62,438 bases of DNA from an uncultured Flavobacteriales bacterium (GTDB taxonomy: Bacteria; Bacteroidota; Bacteroidia; Flavobacteriales_D; Parvicellaceae). Below the pieces are notes generated by a model, which saw only the letters and a list, made by a program, of their open reading frames with translations, was not told the DNA's origin and made no database searches. The stretch's first letter is position 1; each line of letters begins with the position of its first letter. The DNA is taken from the NCBI GenBank assembly GCA_913030835.1, contig CAJWDP010000016.1, forward strand, positions 1-62,438, given 5' to 3'. Below are positions 38,913 to 47,380 of the stretch, in pieces. The translations under genes and the position numbers were made by a program.

Positions 38913-40031
38913 TTACCGGGACATGATCTCAGTGTACAATTTTACATAGTTGTCCCACATGGTTTGGATAGAAAACAATTTTTCTGCTTTTTCTTTTGCT
39001 CTTTTAGCCATTAGTTCAGCATCATTGCTCATCATAAATAGAACCCCTTCGGCCAGCGAATCAGGGTCATAATAATTGGCCAGCCACCCGTTATTTTTGT
39101 GTTCGATGAGGTCTAGCGCTGAGCCGGTTGGAGTAGAAACGATCGGAACTCCGTTGCCCGCGGCCTCGGGTATAACAAAACCGAACGGTTCCATGTAGCT
39201 GCCGTGCAGATATATATCCAAACATTGGTACGCGGTTGGAATGATCCTTTTTTCAATGCGCCCTACTAGAATGATATGATTTTCTAGGTTTTTGGATTTG
39301 ATGTAGTCCGCGAGCTCTTGCTCCTGTTCGCCCCCACCAACACACAATAGCAAGACATTTGGTATTTTCTTTCTCAGGATTTCAATTGCATCGATCATAT
39401 CGAAATATCTTTTCCACTCGATGTACCTGGATACCGTGCCGATCACAAATTTGTCTTCCAAATTGTACTTTCTCCTGAATTCTGCCCGATCTTCCGGAGT
39501 TGATCTTGTTGTGGTGTCAAATGAAACTCCGTGCGGAATAAATGAGATCTTTCCTTCAGGCGCCAATTCCTTTTCGATTAAAAAGGTTTTATTCTCGGAG
39601 GATATCGCTATCAGATCTGTTGCCCACTGATTGATTTTACGGTCGAATTTCACCCCTTTTTTTGCATAATTCCAATGAAATCCGGTGCATTGTTTTGTGT
39701 GTATTCGTCCCTTTATATTCAGTTTTTTGCCCGCGTAATGACAAATAAGGGCATCCTCGAATAAATTAGTGTGGATGATGTCGGGATTTAATTTTTTGAG
39801 TAAAGCTTTCGTTTGTCTGTAAACAGAATACAGCTTCTTTTTCCTGGAATGATAAGGATACTTTATCCAATGAACATCCGGATTATTATTAGGATAATTA
39901 GCCTTTGGTCGATCATCACATAAATGCACAAATGTTAGCTGGAAAGGACAATTGTTTTGTGTGTGAAGTGCGGCAAATTCATTGAAGTAATGGACATCAG
40001 CGTTAAAAGCGATAATCAATACGACATGCAT
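38913..40031 (-). CDS. Family 4 glycosyltransferase
   Basis: A GT-B glycosyltransferase of 372 residues when started at MHVVLIIAF; an upstream in-frame ATG (40070) would give 385. The donor domain shows VIGTVSRYIEWKRYFDMIDA, LLCVGGGEQEQEL, and YLHGSYMEPFGFVIPEAAGNGVP as the E-x7-E motif. It is the most canonical GT4 enzyme of the region and sits last in the leftward run 44.8 to 38.9 kb. Substrates are unknown. Confidence 0.9.
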   Translation of the reverse strand: MHVVLIIAFNADVHYFNEFAALHTQNNCPFQLTFVHLCDDRPKANYPNNNPDVHWIKYPYHSRKKKLYSVYRQTKALLKKLNPDIIHTNLFEDALICHYAGKKLNIKGRIHTKQCTGFHWNYAKKGVKFDRKINQWATDLIAISSENKTFLIEKELAPEGKISFIPHGVSFDTTTRSTPEDRAEFRRKYNLEDKFVIGTVSRYIEWKRYFDMIDAIEILRKKIPNVLLLCVGGGEQEQELADYIKSKNLENHIILVGRIEKRIIPTAYQCLDIYLHGSYMEPFGFVIPEAAGNGVPIVSTPTGSALDLIEHKNNGWLANYYDPDSLAEGVLFMMSNDAELMAKRAKEKAEKLFSIQTMWDNYVKLYTEIMSR

Positions 40032-40091
40032 GTTTGAAGATATTTCGTATTTGTTATTTGTCAATTTCAACGGGTTAGGGTTTAAAATTAA

Positions 40092-41207
40092 CTACTCGCG
40101 CAGTAATTCACTCAAATGTTCGCCAATATCAGTCAACATCTTATCGAAAAGATACTTTTTTGAGTACTCAATTCTTTTTGCTGGTTGAATCTCATCTTCT
40201 CCTTTTTTAAAGTAGTGATCCATTAATTCAAGTAGTTCATTGTGATCATTGCTCATGTATATGATGTCTCCAAGCTCCTTGTACGCATGAAATACAGGGC
40301 TGAATATTGGCTTGCCTTGTGCTAAATATCCCAGTGTTTTATGATTGGATATGGTATTAGGAATGTGTTTTACGTCCAGAAATGAAATGCAGAAATCGGC
40401 TAAATGAATAAAATATTTCAATTCTTTGTAATGGCGTGGCCCGATTGCTAAAGCATTGGGGTATTTTTTCTCAGTAAAAATTCTTTGCGCCGCATCATTT
40501 GTTTCAGGCAATTGTACTGGACCCACGAACAAAAAGTTAATGTGATTGAATTTTTTAAGTGCTTTTTCTACCAAACTAAAATCCATTCTATAGTCGATAG
40601 CTCCAGTGTAAAGTCCATATCGTTTGAACGGTAATTTAATCTTTTCAAGTTGATCCGCTGAAATAATGTATTCGTCTTTGGATATTCCATGTGGGATGTG
40701 GTATGTTGGTTTGTTGTAATGCGAATATCCTTCAATTAGTTTCGGTGAGGTGGCAAGTATCACATCAGAGTTATCGTACAGCTTATGCGAACCAAAATGT
40801 TCCGGACCATACATATCCACATAATGAAAAATTCCAAGTCGCGCCCCTAGCAATTTTGCATCATATAAGCGATGTGGATCAAATGTCCATACTATGTAAT
40901 CGTTAAAATGATTTTTCTTAATCCATTTGCGCAATCTTTTGGATATGATCTTGTTGTTCCATTGATCTAGCTGTTTCGTTCTCACAGGTAATGGATTGCC
41001 ATAGTCCAGAATATGGAGCGTGTCGCTGTATTGAGTCGTTCTAATTCGGCTGGTTAAAATCGAAATCGGCGACCACTTTTTCACCGGATTCAAGAACAGC
41101 ACCTGATTGTTTCGGGAAAGCTCAAACGCATAATTTTGTTTCGAATACCAAACGTCGCCCCATGGTTCGTTAGAAATAATAAGTATGCTTTTTCCCTTCA
41201 GATTCAT
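40092..41207 (-). CDS. GT-B glycosyltransferase (family 1/4-like)
   Basis: A 371-residue protein starting SILIISNEPWGDVWYSKQNY and containing a HYVDMYGPEHFG loop, VILATSPKLIEGY, YHIPHGISKDEY and GLYTGAIDYRMD. The later DVKHIPNTISNHKTLGYLAQGKPIF part corresponds to the donor-binding loop. Such proteins resemble the GT1/GT4-type glycosyltransferases of exopolysaccharide clusters. The start codon overlaps the upstream gene's stop (ATGA), so translation is coupled. Base composition is visibly AT-richer than in the rpoBC region. Confidence 0.8.
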   Translation of the reverse strand: MNLKGKSILIISNEPWGDVWYSKQNYAFELSRNNQVLFLNPVKKWSPISILTSRIRTTQYSDTLHILDYGNPLPVRTKQLDQWNNKIISKRLRKWIKKNHFNDYIVWTFDPHRLYDAKLLGARLGIFHYVDMYGPEHFGSHKLYDNSDVILATSPKLIEGYSHYNKPTYHIPHGISKDEYIISADQLEKIKLPFKRYGLYTGAIDYRMDFSLVEKALKKFNHINFLFVGPVQLPETNDAAQRIFTEKKYPNALAIGPRHYKELKYFIHLADFCISFLDVKHIPNTISNHKTLGYLAQGKPIFSPVFHAYKELGDIIYMSNDHNELLELMDHYFKKGEDEIQPAKRIEYSKKYLFDKMLTDIGEHLSELLRE

Positions 41208-42322
41208 TTACTTATTGCACTGTAAATTTTTATGATCTGCTCAATTGAGTCGCAAAGATTAGCATGGTTTCGGACCACGTTGGATGCGTTTTCAATTTGT
41301 TCCGATAGCTTTGCCTTGTCCATTTCATAGATTCTTTTCATTTCCAATGCCAGCGTATGATGGTCAGAATTGGATAGCTGGGACACCGTTTTTTGATTGA
41401 ACAGATCATTGTCATAGGTCGCTGTTCCCAAAATTACTGGAACTTTGCAAAGCATCGCTTCTAATGCTGTATTTGGAGTCCCGTCTGATTTGGGTATCAT
41501 CACTACTTGGTTGGCTGAAGCGTATTGTTGCATAAGGTCCTTGAATCCAAGCTCCTGAATAAATTCAACATTTTTTTTCAATCCTAGCCCTTCACAAATT
41601 TGTTTTACTTTTCTGCTGTAGTCCGAGTCATTGGAAAGCATAACCAGCTTCGCATTTTCGCAATAGCTAAGAAAAATATGAAAAGCTTTTACGATGATAT
41701 CCAGGTTGTAGATAAGCCTTGGTTCTCTTGGTGAGAAGATGGTATATGATTCATTTCTTCTTGATTCTGATTTTTGAAGAGTCAAGTCAATTTTCGCCAC
41801 ATCCACACCGGTGCGAATTATTTGAACTTCCGATGATGTTAAATGTTTTATCCTTTCTTTTTGCAAATTCGAAGTGCAGGTGACAAATTGCGCATTTTCC
41901 AAAGCCAGCTTCCCTTCCTTGTTGAAATGCCTGTTAATTAACGGTTTGAATTTCGACGTTACATTATGGTAATTATTTGGATATTCAACAAGAATGTCCG
42001 ATCCTCTGGTAGTTATTACATGAGGCTTAAAACCCGATTGATTCGCCCATATTGAATTGGGAAAAAGGTACATGGAATGAATTACATCCGGTTGGAAATT
42101 AGTTATGATTTCTCTTATCTGATCTAGTGTTTCTTTTCTGTTTCGCGTTTTATACGAGTAGGGAGGAAGAATCTTATGGAGTCGAATTCCACTGTTTAGT
42201 TGGTTGACTCGGTTTACGTTTGAGGCAATTACTTCTACCTCATTTTCTATTGCAATTTGGTTGATCCATTTACAATCATGATGGGAATTTTCAGAAGAGA
42301 AAAAGAGCACTTTCATTATCAA
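41204..42322 (-). CDS. Family 4 glycosyltransferase
   Basis: A 372-residue GT-B glycosyltransferase. It opens MKVLFFSSENSHHDCKWINQ (the third residue is also Met and may be the start). Other motifs are DVIHSMYLFPNSIWA, ITTRGSDILV, IIRTGVDV and the donor motif MIPKSDGTPNTALEAMLCKVP, which includes the acidic pair. It lies between the flippase and another glycosyltransferase, overlapping the latter by four bases. Sugar specificity is unknown. Confidence 0.9.
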   Translation of the reverse strand: MIMKVLFFSSENSHHDCKWINQIAIENEVEVIASNVNRVNQLNSGIRLHKILPPYSYKTRNRKETLDQIREIITNFQPDVIHSMYLFPNSIWANQSGFKPHVITTRGSDILVEYPNNYHNVTSKFKPLINRHFNKEGKLALENAQFVTCTSNLQKERIKHLTSSEVQIIRTGVDVAKIDLTLQKSESRRNESYTIFSPREPRLIYNLDIIVKAFHIFLSYCENAKLVMLSNDSDYSRKVKQICEGLGLKKNVEFIQELGFKDLMQQYASANQVVMIPKSDGTPNTALEAMLCKVPVILGTATYDNDLFNQKTVSQLSNSDHHTLALEMKRIYEMDKAKLSEQIENASNVVRNHANLCDSIEQIIKIYSAISK

Positions 42323-42413
42323 TAGGAAATTCTCTTGATTATTCGCATGTTCTCTTAGTGTCCTTTATTGTATGTGATGAAGGTCGATTGGGTATTCATT
42401 TTTCATGTTAATC

Positions 42414-43754
42414 TTACTTATCGTTTCTACCCAATAAACCGGGAATCATGAGAGTGAAAACCCTTATTCCAATACCCTCTTTTTTTGCTACTCTCCACAT
42501 ATAGCCTAAACATACTAAAAAAATGCTGAAATAGGTGACGTTTGTTGCCCATGAGGCCCCTACAATTCCGAACTTGGGAATCAGCAGATAATCCAATATT
42601 AATGTTACAAGTAAACCAACGATTGTGCCGATTAGATTGACAGTTACCCTGCCTTTTGCAAAAATAAACGAGGCCATGGTTTTTGATAATGAACCAAAAA
42701 ATATTCCGATCAATAAAAGCTGGAAAGGCAGCACAGAAGCTTCGAATTCTGCACCATATAACTCAGGGATTAGAATCGGGGCCAGAATGAGGCCAATTAT
42801 TATGCAAATACTTGTCAAGAGCGTGTTAAGCCGAGTTATTTTTATCGTTGTGGAAATGGATGGATTTTCACAAAGTCGAGGGAAATAAACCAGATTTATG
42901 GCGGTCGGAATTTGCCAGATGATCTGAGATAACGTAACGGCAATAAGATAAAAGCTCAGTAGGTCAAATGCTTCAAAAAAGAAGTAGGATATAAACCAAA
43001 TGTCAATTCTGTAATTGAAGAAGTTGATCACGTTTGATAAATGCCCAATCAAGGCAAAACGGATCATTGGTTTAAAATCATCTTTGATGCTGAAGCGAAC
43101 GATCCTTAGATTTTCTTTGCGAATTGTGCGTAGTACAAAATAAATCAGTGGTGAGATGGTAATCACGTTGGATAAGATGAGCAATTGAATAACAAGCGTA
43201 AAATGTTCTGTTTGCTGCAACTGATCATTGGTGAACAGGTAAAGAAATAAGGGTGTAATGGCCATAAAATTGACAAGGGCAATGATGAGTGTGTTGACAT
43301 TGATCCACTTGATTTTTTGATACCCTTGCAGGAATGCAATAGCCATTAGCTTAAATACCTGGAAAAAAAAGGTCAGAAAAAAATAGAGCACAACAGTCGG
43401 ACCCAAGAATTCCGGTGAATAAACGATCAAACTGTATCCAAAAGCATCAATGGTGAAATAGGCCACCAATGCAACAACAAGTGCCGAAGCAAGCAGAAAT
43501 GCGGAAATAGACAGTACCTTTTCTGGCTTGATTTTTTTATTAGAAATAAAATAAGTGATTGCGCTACCTAGGCTTAAGCCAAGTATCAGTACCAAAAGCT
43601 CAATATTGAAGGAGATCAAACCTAGAACTCCCTTTCCGGTTGGTCCCAGTATCTGAACGATAAATATACCAACTAGAAATGATGATATTAGCCCTGGCAG
43701 GGCCACCATTAGGGTCTGAAAAATGTGATTGCTGAATAGGTTTTTCAGTCTCAT
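42414..43754 (-). CDS. Wzx-type polysaccharide flippase
   Basis: A 446-residue integral membrane protein with about 12-14 hydrophobic helices, opening MRLKNLFSNHIFQTLMVALPG and containing FIVQILGPTGKGVLGLISF, a typical oligosaccharide-flippase element. It would export lipid-linked glycan units. The frame is open further upstream to 43862, but ATG 43754 makes a clean ATGA overlap with the stop of wecE and gives a normal N-terminus. It is the second flippase of the window, in a different operon from the one at 29624. Confidence 0.87.
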   Translation of the reverse strand: MRLKNLFSNHIFQTLMVALPGLISSFLVGIFIVQILGPTGKGVLGLISFNIELLVLILGLSLGSAITYFISNKKIKPEKVLSISAFLLASALVVALVAYFTIDAFGYSLIVYSPEFLGPTVVLYFFLTFFFQVFKLMAIAFLQGYQKIKWINVNTLIIALVNFMAITPLFLYLFTNDQLQQTEHFTLVIQLLILSNVITISPLIYFVLRTIRKENLRIVRFSIKDDFKPMIRFALIGHLSNVINFFNYRIDIWFISYFFFEAFDLLSFYLIAVTLSQIIWQIPTAINLVYFPRLCENPSISTTIKITRLNTLLTSICIIIGLILAPILIPELYGAEFEASVLPFQLLLIGIFFGSLSKTMASFIFAKGRVTVNLIGTIVGLLVTLILDYLLIPKFGIVGASWATNVTYFSIFLVCLGYMWRVAKKEGIGIRVFTLMIPGLLGRNDK

Positions 43755-44797
43755 TTTGTATTTGCTTTCATGAACGCTTCGAACACCAGCATTTGATTTT
43801 TCGATTCCAGAGACAATCTGCAAATATTTTTCGTTTTGTACGCGACAGAATTTGGGTCGCAATTACTTAACAATTGATAGTGCCCCAGAGCATAATGCAT
43901 TTTTTCATGGCTCAGTCCATTATCTATAACCCAGAAAATATGTCCATTGTGCCCAACGCATCCTGTAGAAAATTCCATTTCGGAAAATTCATTTGTGAAA
44001 AACTCCAAATAATTGTTCCAGACCAGTAATCTCTGGTCAGTAGCTTCATTCAACTGCTGCAGCTGAGCCCATAAAAATGCAGCATTAATTTCGCTCATTA
44101 AATAGCTTGAGCCAACATCAATTTTTTTGTAAAACGGAATCTCTCCTCGTAGGAATTTACTTCGGTTTGTTCCCTTCTCTCGAATTACTTCAGCTCGTTC
44201 TAGTAGATCTCTATTGTTTATCAGGATTGCACCGCCCTCTCCACAATGAATATTCTTGGTTTCATGGAAGCTGATGCAACCAATGTCTCCAATGCTTCCC
44301 AGATGTTTGCCGTCCTGGAATGAGTTGATGCACTGCGCAGCATCCTCAACCACGAAAAGTCCATTGGATCGGGCAATTTCTAGGATCATGCTCATGTTAC
44401 ATCCTACGCCGCCATAGTGCATTGGGACGATGACTTTTGTGCGGTCAGTGATCAGTCCTTGAATTAACGTTTCATCTATATTCAAGGTGTCTGGTCGAAT
44501 GTCGCAATACACCACTTTAGCTCCCCTCAATTCGAATGCGTTGGCGGTGCTGGAAAAGGTAAATGGAGACATGATTACTTCGTCACCGGGCTGAACATCC
44601 AATAGAAGCGCAGCCATTTCAAGGGCTGCTGTACACGATGGGGTAAGTAGAGCTTTCGTCTTGGTTAAATTTTCAAGAAATTCAGTGCATCTTTTACCAA
44701 ATAACCCGTCCCCTGAGAAATGAGTTCCATTGTCAATTACTTCTTGAATATATTTACTTTCGTTTCCAGATAAATAGGGAATGTGAAATGGGGTCAT
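43751..44797 (-). CDS. dTDP-4-amino-4,6-dideoxygalactose transaminase-like (WecE/RffA), compact C-terminus
   Basis: A 348-residue PLP-dependent sugar aminotransferase of the DegT/DnrJ family. It strongly resembles WecE/RffA, which converts dTDP-4-keto-6-deoxyglucose into dTDP-Fuc4N. Examples are LTPSCTAALEMAALLLD, PDTLNIDETLI, SFHETKN with the PLP lysine at 181 (same number as in E. coli), and GGAILIN. It is shorter than the 376-residue relative: the FHYIPLH segment before the C-terminus is missing, though the end still reads like the family (ICRLSLE). Its start codon is only three bases from that of rdgB on the other strand. Dehydratase and acetyltransferase partners are not in the window. 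Confidence 0.82.
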   Translation of the reverse strand: MTPFHIPYLSGNESKYIQEVIDNGTHFSGDGLFGKRCTEFLENLTKTKALLTPSCTAALEMAALLLDVQPGDEVIMSPFTFSSTANAFELRGAKVVYCDIRPDTLNIDETLIQGLITDRTKVIVPMHYGGVGCNMSMILEIARSNGLFVVEDAAQCINSFQDGKHLGSIGDIGCISFHETKNIHCGEGGAILINNRDLLERAEVIREKGTNRSKFLRGEIPFYKKIDVGSSYLMSEINAAFLWAQLQQLNEATDQRLLVWNNYLEFFTNEFSEMEFSTGCVGHNGHIFWVIDNGLSHEKMHYALGHYQLLSNCDPNSVAYKTKNICRLSLESKNQMLVFEAFMKANTK

Positions 44798-44800
44798 ACT

Positions 44801-45382
44801 ATGGAACTAGTCTTTGCTACAAATAACAAAAATAAGATAAAAGAAATTCAATCGCTTCTTAATGGGAAGTTCCGGATTTTGAGTTTGGAAGAAATCGGTT
44901 TTTCGGGTGAAATCCCGGAAGATCATGATACGTTAGAAGAAAATGCTTTCCAAAAAGCGGAATTCATACAGTCACGATTTGCTGTAAATTGTTTTGCTGA
45001 TGATACCGGTCTGGAAATTGATGCGTTAAATGGGCGTCCCGGTGTATATTCGGCCAGGTATGCCGGGTTGAAAGCATCTGCAGAGGATAATATCGATAAA
45101 GTACTAACTGAGCTGGGTGAGGAAACCAATCGAAGAGCCCAATTCAGAACGGTGATCAGCCTATTGCTCAATAACCAGAGATATAGTTTTGAAGGAATGG
45201 TAGAAGGAGAAATTCTTATGCATAAATCGGGTTCGGATGGGTTTGGTTACGATCCAATATTCCGCCCTATGGGTTATGAACAATCATTTGCAGAAATGTC
45301 GTTGAACGATAAAAATGAAATTTCGCACAGAGGTCGAGCAGTTCAGCAGCTCATCAGCTTTCTTGAGCAAGTGAAATTTTAA
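44801..45382 (+). CDS. rdgB: Non-canonical purine NTP pyrophosphatase (RdgB/HAM1)
   Basis: The enzyme hydrolyses dITP, dXTP and related damaged nucleotides to monophosphates, keeping them out of DNA. The 193-residue product starts MELVFATNNKNKIKEI with the conserved TNNKNK at 7-12, ADDTGLEIDAL with catalytic Asp67/68, GVYSARYAG at 81-89 and SDGFGYDPIF. ATG 44801 is required for the N-terminal strand; an earlier ATG at 44783 adds only six non-conserved residues and would overlap wecE. The stop codon overlaps that of ddl (shared TTAA). Confidence 0.96.
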   Translation: MELVFATNNKNKIKEIQSLLNGKFRILSLEEIGFSGEIPEDHDTLEENAFQKAEFIQSRFAVNCFADDTGLEIDALNGRPGVYSARYAGLKASAEDNIDKVLTELGEETNRRAQFRTVISLLLNNQRYSFEGMVEGEILMHKSGSDGFGYDPIFRPMGYEQSFAEMSLNDKNEISHRGRAVQQLISFLEQVKF

Positions 45383-46347
45383 AACGCTTGTTCAATGGTG
45401 CGGGAGAAAAGCTCGGAAAGGCTGATCCCTTCTATTGCTGCCATTTTCGGCACAATACTTTCGCTTGATTGGCCCGGAACTGTATTGATCTCAATTATGT
45501 AGGGTGTTTCCCCTTTGATCATATAGTCAATTCGACAAATTCCTGCTAGTCCAAGTGCAGTGTATATTTCCGTGGAGATACTCTGTATTTTCTTTGTTAG
45601 CTGATCGGAGATGCGAGCTGGTGTTATCTCCGAGGATTGTCCCAGGTATTTGGCATTGAAATCAAAAAAATCGTTCTCCGAAACGATTTCCGTCACCGGT
45701 AGGGCCTTTACTTCAGTGCCGTTAAAAAATACTCCATTGGTAACTTCGGTTCCTGATATGAATTCTTCAATAATAACTTCTTTTCCGTGTTGAAATGCAC
45801 TATTAATGGCGGCCTCAAGTTGACCTTCTTCGGTAACTCGTGTTGCGCCAAAGCTTGAGCCTCCATCATTTGGTTTCACGAAACAAGGCAATCCAAGCTC
45901 GGTAACAATGGTTGAAGCACTCCAACCGGTTGATTTTCGCAATAGAATCGCCTTTGCACAGCTGAAACCATATGTTTCAAGAGCTCTGTTGCAATAGTAT
46001 TTGTTGAAGGTCAGTGTTGACGACATTTGATCACATGTATTGTAGGGCATGCCGATCATGTCAAAATACGCTTGCAGCTTTCCATCTTCCCCCGGAGTTC
46101 CATGTATTACAATCATGGCGCAATCGAATTTCTGAATGGAATCTTTTAGCTGAACTGAAAAATCACTTTTGTTGACTTCTAGGTTCAATCCAAGTGGGTC
46201 GTATGTCCAGGATTCTTTTGTTATCCGAATACGATGAGGCACGTACTGATCCGTGTTGAGGTTGTTCATTACCGTGTCTGCACTTTTAAATGAGATTTCA
46301 GCCTCATTCGAATAGCCGCCGTCGATCACTGCAATATGCTTCTTCAT
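45379..46347 (-). CDS. ddl: D-alanine--D-alanine ligase
   Basis: Ddl joins two D-alanines for peptidoglycan. The 322-residue protein has the N-terminal IAVIDGGYSNEAEISFKSAD, HGTPGEDGKLQAYFDMIG, PCFVKPNDGGSSFG of the ATP-grasp fold, EVIIEEFISGTEVTNGVF and IIEINTVPGQSSESIVPKM with metal-binding Glu and Asn. An ATG five codons upstream (46362) is an alternative start. It diverges from the PASTA gene, a usual neighbour in Bacteroidota. Confidence 0.96.
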   Translation of the reverse strand: MKKHIAVIDGGYSNEAEISFKSADTVMNNLNTDQYVPHRIRITKESWTYDPLGLNLEVNKSDFSVQLKDSIQKFDCAMIVIHGTPGEDGKLQAYFDMIGMPYNTCDQMSSTLTFNKYYCNRALETYGFSCAKAILLRKSTGWSASTIVTELGLPCFVKPNDGGSSFGATRVTEEGQLEAAINSAFQHGKEVIIEEFISGTEVTNGVFFNGTEVKALPVTEIVSENDFFDFNAKYLGQSSEITPARISDQLTKKIQSISTEIYTALGLAGICRIDYMIKGETPYIIEINTVPGQSSESIVPKMAAIEGISLSELFSRTIEQAF

Positions 46348-46445
46348 TTGTGTAAACTTCATTACAAATTTACTTGTGGATTTAATATTTTATTATTCGT
46401 CCTTTACTACTTATTAACAGGGATTATTTAGCACATCAATATTTA

Positions 46446-46453
46446 TATCTTTG
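46446..46453 (+). promoter_or_regulatory. Candidate -7 element for the PASTA gene operon
   Basis: TATCTTTG matches the Bacteroidota -7 consensus TAnnTTTG exactly. At the expected -33 position there is only ATT rather than TTG, so the match is partial. It would give a very short leader before ATG 46469. Confidence 0.35.
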
Positions 46454-46468
46454 TTCAGCTCAATACGA

Positions 46469-47380
46469 ATGAAGGTTTACATTTTAATAGCGGCAGGGGT
46501 ACTTTTGCTATTGCTGGTAGTGCTAAGGAAAAGGCTGGCTCCTTATTTTCGTTTTCTCATCACACCCATGTTTCTAATTAATTTTTTCTGTGCAATTATC
46601 GTTGCTGGATTTGCATTTTGGGGATTGTTGGCCTACTTGGATAATTATACCCTTCATGGAGAAAATATTGCTGTTCCCAACTTTTATGGAATACACGTCA
46701 ATGATTTAGATTCTTTTTCGAAAGAAAAAAATCTGCGGTACATGATCAATGACTCAGTATATTCAGATGAATTGCCGAAAGGAACTGTAGTGAAACAAGA
46801 TCCGATTGCTCACACAGAGGAGACGGAATCTTTTGTTAAACCAAACAGAACAATATATCTGATGGTGGTCAGATCAGGCGTAGAGTACAAGACGATGCCG
46901 AAGGTGAAGGACCTTTCGAAGGATTTTGCCATTTCCAGTTTAATGATTAATGGGTTAACCTACGCAATAAAGCCCGTTCCTGGCGAATACCGTGATTTAG
47001 TGTATGGTGCCTACTACAAGGGCAAAGAAATCAAGGAAGGCGAGAAAATACCAAAGGGCTCTGAGATACTGTTGCACGTTGGTAGAGGAACAGGGGGTGA
47101 CCGAACAGGTGTTCCAAATCTAATTTGCAACACAATAGAAGAGGCTAGGGGATCGTTAAGTGGATATTCATTGTTTTTAGACTTCCACTGCGATGATTGT
47201 AAAACAGCTTTGGATAGTCTAAATGCTAAAATTTACAAACAAGTGCCGGGCGCTGTATCTTTGGGAAATAGTTTGGTGAGAGAAGGTTCAGAATTGACGG
47301 TTTTCGCATCCGTTGTTTACGAGTGTGAAAAGCAGGTGCCCGTGCAGGATAGCACATCTATGCAGCCCAATACGCCATGA
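46469..47380 (+). CDS. PASTA-domain membrane protein
   Basis: A 303-residue protein with two adjacent hydrophobic segments in the first 60 residues, then an extracytoplasmic region of three PASTA repeats (about 68-140, 141-210, 212-290). Each has the VPNFYGIHVNDL- or MPKVKDLSKDFA-type start. PASTA domains bind peptidoglycan fragments. Unlike Gram-positive PASTA proteins there is no kinase domain. ATG 46469 is preferred over a TTG at 46451. The end overlaps the next gene by ATGA. Next to ddl, it probably senses or scaffolds cell-wall synthesis. Confidence 0.9.
   Translation: MKVYILIAAGVLLLLLVVLRKRLAPYFRFLITPMFLINFFCAIIVAGFAFWGLLAYLDNYTLHGENIAVPNFYGIHVNDLDSFSKEKNLRYMINDSVYSDELPKGTVVKQDPIAHTEETESFVKPNRTIYLMVVRSGVEYKTMPKVKDLSKDFAISSLMINGLTYAIKPVPGEYRDLVYGAYYKGKEIKEGEKIPKGSEILLHVGRGTGGDRTGVPNLICNTIEEARGSLSGYSLFLDFHCDDCKTALDSLNAKIYKQVPGAVSLGNSLVREGSELTVFASVVYECEKQVPVQDSTSMQPNTP

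Noticed and set aside
43755-43862. N-terminal extension of the second flippase, or a frameshift joining it to wecE
   Set aside because: The extension overlaps wecE in another frame and is not flippase-like; a clean ATGA overlap at 43751-43754 explains the junction.
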